Assembly (NCBI GenBank): GCA_023512255.1
Contig: JAILZY010000064.1
Coordinates: forward strand, 1 to 20,052
Reading direction: 5' to 3'
Origin: a bacterium
GTDB taxonomy: Bacteria; SZUA-182; DTGQ01
DNA: 20,052 nucleotides
The notes under the pieces are model-generated. The model saw only the letters and a list, made by a program, of their open reading frames with translations. It had not been told where the DNA came from and did no database searches. Positions within the stretch are counted from its first letter, which is position 1, and each line of letters starts with the position of its first letter. The position numbers were made by a program, and so were the translations under genes. Of the stretch, positions 15,138-20,052 are shown piece after piece.

Positions 15138-16784
15138 CTAAAGCCTCCTCTCGGCCCAGACAGCCAGCTTTTCCCGAAAAATTTTGGCATTATGCCGAAT
15201 ATCAACTGGAAAAGCAGGATGAAATAAAAAATCCTCGATTTGTCTAGTCAGGGGGCTCTTTTGCCCAAGCTCTCGAAGCTCATTAATGAGCCGGGCGGCC
15301 TCAGCCTTCCCCTTTGGCATTCGCCCCCCTCGGAGTTCGACAACAATCAACGGCTTCTGATTCGGCCTTTTCCCAAGCCCAACCAGAGCAGTGCGAAATA
15401 CCTCAGGATGCTGATTAAAAATAGCCTCACAGGGAATGGTAAACAAGGTCCCTTTTGGGGTAACTACCCGATGGGCCATCCGGCCACAAAACCAAAGCCG
15501 ACCAGCATCATCCAGATAACCCACATCCCCCATGCGATGCCAAACATTCTGGCCATCGAAGACCTTGGCCAAAGCCGTAGCCTCTCCTCGATTATAATAC
15601 TCATGAGTTACCACTGGACCACAAACCACAATCTCGCCAATCTCTCCCCTTGGGAGCTCCTTAACCTCGCTCCAGCTACAAATGGCCCTATCTGTAATTT
15701 CGATAATCCTGACTCTAATCGTAGGAAGAGGTAAGCCAACGCAGACTCCTGCTCCAGAGCAGGTTTTCTCTTCTGTCTCAGCCAGAATTTCCCGGCCACT
15801 AATCGAGGCCACCGGCAGGGCTTCCGTAGCTCCATAGGGAGTGTAGGTATTGGCATCCTCGGCCAAGATAGCAGTAAAAGACTTGAGAATAGCGGCCGGC
15901 ACCGGAGCCCCAGCCATGAGAATACGCCGTAGGCTAGGCAGCCTGATCCCCTCCTTTAGGCAGTATTCTGTAACTCTCCTCCAGATAGCCGGAGAGCCAA
16001 AGCTATTGGTAACTCCTTGATTATTAATGGCCTCAACGATTTTTACCGGATCAACCTGGCTAGGCTTGGTCGGATCCATCTCAGGAATAATGCAGGTCAT
16101 GCCCATAGCTATGCTAAACAAGGCAAATAGGGGAAAACCAGGCAAATCTACCTCACCCGGCCGAATGCCGTAATGCTGCTGAATCAATCTGACCTGGGCA
16201 TCAAACATGCCATGAAGATAAACCACTCCCTTCGGGCTCCCCGTGCTGCCAGTGGTAAAGAGAATAGCAGCCATATCCGTATCCTTAGCTTCTGCAACCT
16301 CATACGGCTTCCACACCTTAGGGCGGACATGATCAAGAGGCACAGCGCCGATCCAGGGGAATTTCGACCCAACCATCACCGAACAGCGCACAGATCGAAA
16401 ATATCGGCGATAAATGAACCGAGCCAAATGGACCATTGGGACGGCCACCAGACCTTCTGGCTCAACCGAAGCAATACAGTCTAGGAGATTCGATTTGCCC
16501 ATGCCCGGATCAATCAGGATCGGAACCGCACCGATCTTAAAGAGAGCAAAGGTCAGGGCGATAAATTCAAGACTGGGCCTGACCATCAATAATACCCTCA
16601 TCCCTTTTCGGAAACCAAGGTTAGTGAATCCGTGGGCATAGCGATCAGCCTCCTCGTTCAGTTGCCGGAAGGTAAGGTGAGTGTAGGAAACCCTCCCCCA
16701 CCTATCCCTACTGTGGGGAAAGACCACCGCCCGCTGATAGGGAACTGTTTGAGCCATCTTAGGCAGGTAAGCGGCAATATTCAT
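15138..16784 (-). CDS. oleC: OleC, beta-lactone synthetase (AMP-binding)
   Basis: 548 residues, full length for OleC, of the acyl-adenylate-forming ANL superfamily. The P-loop-like motif 'LFTTGSTGSPKGVVYLHG' is followed by 'YTPYGATEALP', the 'MGDVGYLDDAGRLWFCGR' hinge region and a C-terminal lysine in '[17 protein letters not shown]', typical of OleC. OleC activates the 3-hydroxy acid with ATP and closes a cis-beta-lactone instead of forming an acyl-CoA. The start ATG has no strong Shine-Dalgarno. Upstream is a 75-base gap with a 15-bp tandem duplication. It is the third gene of the oleABCD run and is not fused to oleB. The 3' end is partly duplicated downstream. Confidence 0.93.
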   Translation of the reverse strand: MNIAAYLPKMAQTVPYQRAVVFPHSRDRWGRVSYTHLTFRQLNEEADRYAHGFTNLGFRKGMRVLLMVRPSLEFIALTFALFKIGAVPILIDPGMGKSNLLDCIASVEPEGLVAVPMVHLARFIYRRYFRSVRCSVMVGSKFPWIGAVPLDHVRPKVWKPYEVAEAKDTDMAAILFTTGSTGSPKGVVYLHGMFDAQVRLIQQHYGIRPGEVDLPGFPLFALFSIAMGMTCIIPEMDPTKPSQVDPVKIVEAINNQGVTNSFGSPAIWRRVTEYCLKEGIRLPSLRRILMAGAPVPAAILKSFTAILAEDANTYTPYGATEALPVASISGREILAETEEKTCSGAGVCVGLPLPTIRVRIIEITDRAICSWSEVKELPRGEIGEIVVCGPVVTHEYYNRGEATALAKVFDGQNVWHRMGDVGYLDDAGRLWFCGRMAHRVVTPKGTLFTIPCEAIFNQHPEVFRTALVGLGKRPNQKPLIVVELRGGRMPKGKAEAARLINELRELGQKSPLTRQIEDFLFHPAFPVDIRHNAKIFREKLAVWAERRL

Positions 16785-16795
16785 GGAAAATCAAT

Positions 16796-16824
16796 ATCCA
16801 GTAGTCATGAATCCAGTAGTCATG
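16796..16824. repeat. 15-bp tandem duplication in the oleB-oleC gap
   Basis: ATCCAGTAGTCATG at 16796-16809 is repeated at 16811-16824, separated by one A (period 15). It lies about 12 bases upstream of the oleC ATG, where it could shift the spacing of translation signals. Confidence 0.9.
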
Positions 16825-16859
16825 CTCGAAGTTTCATTATCAAACCCATATTCTGGGAT

Positions 16860-17789
16860 TCAAATAGGATTGTTATTCAAAGGATTATTATTCAAAAATT
16901 CCCTCATCAGCGGCACAATCCGCTCATGAGCATCCTCGACCACATAATGCCCCGCATCCTCAAATACCTGAACGCGGGCTTCGGGGAAAAGCTCCTGCCA
17001 AGTCTTCAGAAAGGAATAATTAAAACAAAAATCCTGCCCTCCCCACAGAATCAACACTGGTCGGTGGCGAAATTCCGGCAGCCTCTTTTGGATGGCCTCA
17101 AGAATAGGGTAGCTTTTGTCTTTTGGCCGCATCGGAATGTCTTGAACAAAACATAAGTGAGCGATCCGATTTTCATAGCTTCGATAAGGGGCAAGATACC
17201 CTGCCCTGACCTGTGGTGTCATCCGCTCACGATGCCGACAGGCTAGGTAAATAGCCAAGCCGGCAAAGGCATTAAACCTGCGGATAGCCACTCGGCCAAA
17301 GATGGGAATCCGACAAAGGCCAATCTGCCAAGGCATTCTGGATGACAGAAAAGCGGCTGTATTGAAGATAATTAGCCGCCTGATTTTGTCTGGATGTCGA
17401 ACGGCATATCCCATGCCAATTGCCCCTCCCCAGTCGTGCATAGCCAGGGTAATATTTTTAAGGTTCAGGGTCTCAAGCAGAACTTCCAGGTTATCAATAT
17501 GCTGCCCCAAAGTATAGGGATACTTTTGCGGTTTATCGGACAGACCACACCCCATGTGATCCGGCACGATGATCCGATAAGAGTCGGCCAGCCCACTGAC
17601 CAAGTGCCGATAGTAGAAAGACCAAGTGGGATTGCCATGAAGCATGACCACACACTCACCTGATCCCTCATCAAGATAGTGGTAATTATACTTCCCAAGC
17701 CGAAGGAAATGGGAGCGAAAAGGATAAAGCTCTCTGAACGGCTCAAGGTTTACCAAACTCACGTCTCTTTGTCTCTTCCTACCACTCAA
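16860..17789 (-). CDS. oleB: OleB, beta-lactone decarboxylase (alpha/beta hydrolase)
   Basis: 309 residues from a TTG start, haloalkane-dehalogenase-like alpha/beta hydrolase. The oxyanion motif 'HGNPTW' (51-56), nucleophile D119 in 'MHDWGG', acid D253 in 'WGGQDF' and base H281 in 'DAGHYV' form the expected triad. OleB decarboxylates the beta-lactone from OleC to a cis-olefin. The Asp nucleophile is the known OleB state. The TTG start overlaps the end of oleA by 11 bases. A GTG at 17762 is an alternative start with AGGAAG 12 bases upstream, giving 300 residues and no overlap; neither start has an ideal ribosome site. The C-terminal tail 'NNNPLNNNPI' comes from a 15-bp tandem duplication (16866-16895) and is probably dispensable. 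Confidence 0.9.
   Translation of the reverse strand: MSGRKRQRDVSLVNLEPFRELYPFRSHFLRLGKYNYHYLDEGSGECVVMLHGNPTWSFYYRHLVSGLADSYRIIVPDHMGCGLSDKPQKYPYTLGQHIDNLEVLLETLNLKNITLAMHDWGGAIGMGYAVRHPDKIRRLIIFNTAAFLSSRMPWQIGLCRIPIFGRVAIRRFNAFAGLAIYLACRHRERMTPQVRAGYLAPYRSYENRIAHLCFVQDIPMRPKDKSYPILEAIQKRLPEFRHRPVLILWGGQDFCFNYSFLKTWQELFPEARVQVFEDAGHYVVEDAHERIVPLMREFLNNNPLNNNPI
16866..16895 (-). repeat. 15-bp tandem duplication at the oleB 3' end
   Basis: AGGATTGTTATTCAA (16866-16880) and AGGATTATTATTCAA (16881-16895) differ at one base. The pair is in frame and adds an extra 'LNNNP' to the OleB tail. Confidence 0.88.
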
Positions 17790-18837
17790 CCCCTAACATA
17801 CAGCAAGTAATGCCGCTTCCAATACCCAAGAGAGCAGCCCTTTGTCCAGCTTTCAACATCCCCTGATCAATCCCAATAGCCATAGTTATTGGCAAAGACA
17901 CCGACCCCATATTTCCGAGGTATTCAAAGGTAGAATAATCCTTCTCCATATCCAGCTCAAGAGCAGTAAACAAGGCTCTTCGATGGGCACTGCCTACCTG
18001 ATGACAGAAGAAGCGGTCTATATCTTCACTCTTCCATCCAAGCTCCCTTTTCGTATCGACCCAACTCCTGCGGGCCAGATAACATCCCTCCCGCAAGAGT
18101 CTTTCCGAATCGGTTTTCATTGTCGGCTGACTAGTTGCATCTAGGGCACTGTCTGCTCCCCCCGCCCCTCCACCTCGGCATAGGTCATTGTGCTGAGAGA
18201 CCGTGCGAGCTATGCCTCCAAGAAGCCTGTGGCCAGTTTTCGATATTCGGGCATGGGTCAAAATAGCTGCCGCAGCCCCAGAGCCGATGGTCAAGGAAGC
18301 AAAAGCACCTTTCAGCTTCTCCCTCGATGGGGCAGGGTCTGCAAGAAGCCGGGCAATGGTTGTCTCAACCAGGGGACGGCTATGCTCTCCAGCCACAACC
18401 ATACCGGCTAAAATCTGCCCTGATTCGATCATACTGGCTATGACCACCAGACCATTGATAAACCCCAGACAGGCGTTCGATAGGTCAAAGACCATAGCGG
18501 ATTCGCCAAACCCCAGGGCATGGTGAACTACCGTGGCTGTTGCCGGCTCAAGAAAATCTCGGCTGACTGCGGCATAAATCAGACATTGGATCTGCTCTGG
18601 AGCTAACGATGCCCTCTCAAGAGCCTTCTTCCCAGCCTTGATACTACCCTCACTAGGCAGGGCGCCCTTCTTCCAAAAGCGGCGTTCCCTGATTCCAGTC
18701 ATCAATTCTAGCCGGCCATAGGGCAGTTTCAATTTATCATAAAGTGGCGAAAGTCGCTGCTCAAGCTCATCTGAAGTTACCACATCCTCAGGCAGCTCAT
18801 AGCCAAAGGATTCAATACAGACATGTTGAAAGCGCAT
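17779..18837 (-). CDS. oleA: OleA, head-to-head acyl condensing thiolase
   Basis: 352 residues of the thiolase/KAS III fold. The nucleophile C123 is in 'LSNACLGFING', H279 in 'FFCHQVG' and N309 in 'YLGNMGS'. E97 in 'SRDFLEPATA' lies 26 residues before the Cys, the spacing of the OleA catalytic glutamate that removes a proton from the second acyl chain (E117/C143 in the Xanthomonas enzyme). 'LCRGGG...MKTDSERLLREG' also matches OleA. It joins two fatty acyl thioesters head to head with loss of carrier to give a beta-keto acid, in the cytosol. It is the first ole gene of the - strand run and follows a 462-base AT-rich gap. Only a poor Shine-Dalgarno-like GAGAAG directly precedes the ATG. Confidence 0.94.
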   Translation of the reverse strand: MRFQHVCIESFGYELPEDVVTSDELEQRLSPLYDKLKLPYGRLELMTGIRERRFWKKGALPSEGSIKAGKKALERASLAPEQIQCLIYAAVSRDFLEPATATVVHHALGFGESAMVFDLSNACLGFINGLVVIASMIESGQILAGMVVAGEHSRPLVETTIARLLADPAPSREKLKGAFASLTIGSGAAAAILTHARISKTGHRLLGGIARTVSQHNDLCRGGGAGGADSALDATSQPTMKTDSERLLREGCYLARRSWVDTKRELGWKSEDIDRFFCHQVGSAHRRALFTALELDMEKDYSTFEYLGNMGSVSLPITMAIGIDQGMLKAGQRAALLGIGSGITCCMLGVEW

Positions 18838-19299
18838 CTTCTCAGGCTTCTCTTTTTCTCATTTTTTCAAGGTCTTCTGGTTTCGATTCTTTACACCGGG
18901 GATAAAATAAGACTTTATCGTAATAAATATAAGTAATTGAAAATAAACAACTTTTAAAAAACCAAGATTCAAACTAATCAATTTTTATTAGAAATAAAAA
19001 TCTATAAATAACAATAACTTACAAAAATATTTCCGATTAAATCTATAGTAAGCGACCAACCATAATGAGTTATAACATCCTGGCTAGGATAATTATTTCA
19101 CTTGTCCACAGGCTGCGTCATTATATCGAGTCGAATTATAAACCTTTATGGTCGGGCACTTACACAGGGCTTGTAAGGTGGGAAAAGTATAATCAAGAAT
19201 CCTGAGAAAATCAAGGAGAGATTCCCAAAAGATACACAAGATACCTGCGCCAGGTAAATTATATTTTTGCCTAGCGCAGGTATCTTGGCTAAGGAATGA
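18838..19299. other. AT-rich leader region before the ole genes
   Basis: 462 bases with no coding frame I support. It should contain the promoter of oleA on the - strand. TATAAT-like boxes occur there (for example complement of 19120-19125 and 19135-19140), but none has a good -35 partner at normal spacing, so no promoter is called. The left end is a strong hairpin (19237-19287) described separately. Confidence 0.6.
19237..19287. terminator. Strong hairpin, probable terminator of the Pro/Thr-rich gene
   Basis: CAAGATACCTGCGC (19237-19250) pairs perfectly with 19274-19287. After one mismatch, seven inner positions also pair (one as G-T), leaving a short AT loop, about 21 pairs in all. It starts 13 bases after the stop of the secreted Pro/Thr-rich gene on the - strand and is followed there by TGTATCTTTT. 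The T-run is imperfect, so RNA stabilisation is an alternative role. Confidence 0.6.
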
Positions 19300-19839
19300 C
19301 TAGATAAGCAGACTGCTTATCAGCGACACAAGACCAACCGAAGTTGCCGCAGGAGTTGTTGGGATCAGAGTCGGCAGAGGGGTAATTGAGGTTACTGGAA
19401 TAGGAACAGTGGTAGTTGGAGTCGGAACTGGAGTATAGGTAAGCCCGACAAGGCTTAACGGGGTATAGGTGATCAGCGGAGCCAGAGGGGTAGTGACTAA
19501 AACATTGGCTGGGACAGTTGCCGCCACAGGAACCGTTGGAACCAGGCTGGTAACTCCAACCCCAGCCGTAGTAACCGCAGGAGCAGTGGGCAGAGTAGGA
19601 GCGGGGAAGAGAGAGCTGGTGGTCAGCGGTGCATGAGCAGACCTGAAGGGGCCAAATCCTAAGAGAGCCGGTGGTAAAACGGGAACATAACCAAATAGCC
19701 CAACCCCGGCCAGCGGATTAAAATAGGGCCCAAAGGGCCCAAACTGTGCATCCGCTCTTGGAACAAGCAAGGCTAGTAGCAGGAAAAGCATGATACCAGC
19801 CCAAAATATATTCTTCTTGAAAAACTCTCCTTTATTCAT
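19300..19839 (-). CDS. Secreted Pro/Thr/Val-rich low-complexity protein
   Basis: 179 residues from the ATG at 19839. The signal peptide has a basic start (MNKGEFFKKN), a hydrophobic core and a probable cleavage near 'ADA-QFGP'. The mature part is almost free of charged residues: a Gly/Phe/Pro-rich section ('QFGPFGPYFNPLAGVG') followed by Pro/Thr/Val-rich sequence to a hydrophobic end. This suggests an extracellular or outer-surface structural or adhesive protein, not an enzyme. I recognise no family. The start is set by AGGAGG (complement of 19846-19851) 6 bases upstream; an upstream in-frame ATG at 19860 would put that site inside the gene. The gene upstream ends 66 bases away on the same strand and has a similar composition. 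Confidence 0.75.
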   Translation of the reverse strand: MNKGEFFKKNIFWAGIMLFLLLALLVPRADAQFGPFGPYFNPLAGVGLFGYVPVLPPALLGFGPFRSAHAPLTTSSLFPAPTLPTAPAVTTAGVGVTSLVPTVPVAATVPANVLVTTPLAPLITYTPLSLVGLTYTPVPTPTTTVPIPVTSITPLPTLIPTTPAATSVGLVSLISSLLI

Positions 19840-19845
19840 ACCTAT

Positions 19846-19851
19846 CCTCCT
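19846..19851 (-). promoter_or_regulatory. Shine-Dalgarno choosing start 19839
   Basis: AGGAGG on the - strand, 6 bases before ATG 19839. The signal peptide fits this start, so the earlier ATG at 19860 is unlikely. Confidence 0.8.
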
Positions 19852-19905
19852 TGAAATCAAAGAGAAAATCTTACCGGTCTCAAGCTATACCCGGACAAGA
19901 TCAAG

Positions 19906-20052
19906 TTATGGGGTAAGAGGTCCAAGGCCGAGGATGAGAGCCGGAGTCAGCAGCGACTGGAGCGGAGGAGGAGGGTTCAGCAAGGCGGCAAATATCGGAT
20001 AGCTAGCCAGCGTTCCCCCTTGCAGAATCTCATAGGCTACGGCATAGGCCGG
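19906..20052 (-). CDS. C-terminal end of a hydrophobic Pro-rich protein (partial)
   Basis: An open frame enters from the right edge and ends at TAA 19906-19908, giving 48 residues ('..EILQGGTLASYPIF..' then 'LLNPPPPLQSLLTP' and 'LILGLGPLTP'). It is rich in Pro, Leu and Ala with only one charged residue, like the downstream secreted protein, and on the same strand. It may be a related small secreted protein in tandem, but the 5' end is missing and the family is unknown. Confidence 0.55.
   Translation of the reverse strand, partial: PAYAVAYEILQGGTLASYPIFAALLNPPPPLQSLLTPALILGLGPLTP

Noticed and set aside
16632-17156. 174-codon + strand frame across oleC start and oleB
   Set aside because: It is antisense to two genes with intact catalytic motifs, with no ribosome site or family features.
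19120-19148. TATAAT boxes as the oleA promoter
   Set aside because: No acceptable -35 box at 16-18 bases and the region is AT-rich, so chance matches are expected.

Overview
The window is dense bacterial DNA with moderate GC in the genes and AT-rich gaps. Canonical Shine-Dalgarno sites precede several genes. There are secreted multidomain proteins, a DUF4912-GH57 glucan enzyme, an Rpn-type transposase/nuclease, and a copy of the widespread 'TGGATTCCCGCCTACGCGG' dispersed palindrome. I cannot place the organism below 'bacterium, probably Gram-negative-like and possibly uncultured'. I see no RNA gene, CRISPR array or replication origin.

Left block (1-6429, + strand). A palindrome and hairpin cluster is followed by a good sigma70-like promoter. 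Then come a secreted propeller-like protein, a large secreted M30-type zinc metalloprotease starting 2 nt after it, a xylose-isomerase-like TIM-barrel protein and a UMF1/Atg22-type MFS transporter. Spacing suggests one transcription unit, at least for the first two. A small three-helix membrane protein (6499-6798, - strand) converges on it.

Middle (6799-10492). A 556-base AT-rich gap has no convincing gene. It is followed by a DUF4912-GH57 alpha-glucan enzyme on + and a convergent Rpn-family PD-(D/E)XK protein with a Q-G repeat tail.

Right block (10608-18837, - strand). This is the most interesting part: a complete oleABCD set in the order A, B, C, D for head-to-head long-chain olefin synthesis through a beta-lactone. 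It is followed co-directionally by a FabF-type ketosynthase, a discrete acyl carrier protein and a CrtI/phytoene-desaturase-like FAD oxidoreductase. All expected catalytic residues are visible in OleA, OleB, the ketosynthase and the ACP. The likely scheme is: KS and ACP prepare or extend a special acyl chain; OleA condenses two chains; OleD reduces the beta-keto acid; OleC closes the beta-lactone; OleB removes CO2 to give a cis-olefin; the FAD enzyme changes the unsaturation of the chain or the product. The last three genes' role in this pathway is inference. A dispersed repeat element separates the oxidoreductase from the ACP, so it may not be strictly co-transcribed.

Right edge (19237-20052, - strand). 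A strong hairpin, a small secreted Pro/Thr-rich protein, and the C-terminal end of another hydrophobic Pro-rich protein that runs off the window.

A recurring oddity is short tandem duplications (14-21 bp, in genes and gaps) and a 78-bp partial duplicate of the oleC 3' end in the oleC-oleD gap.
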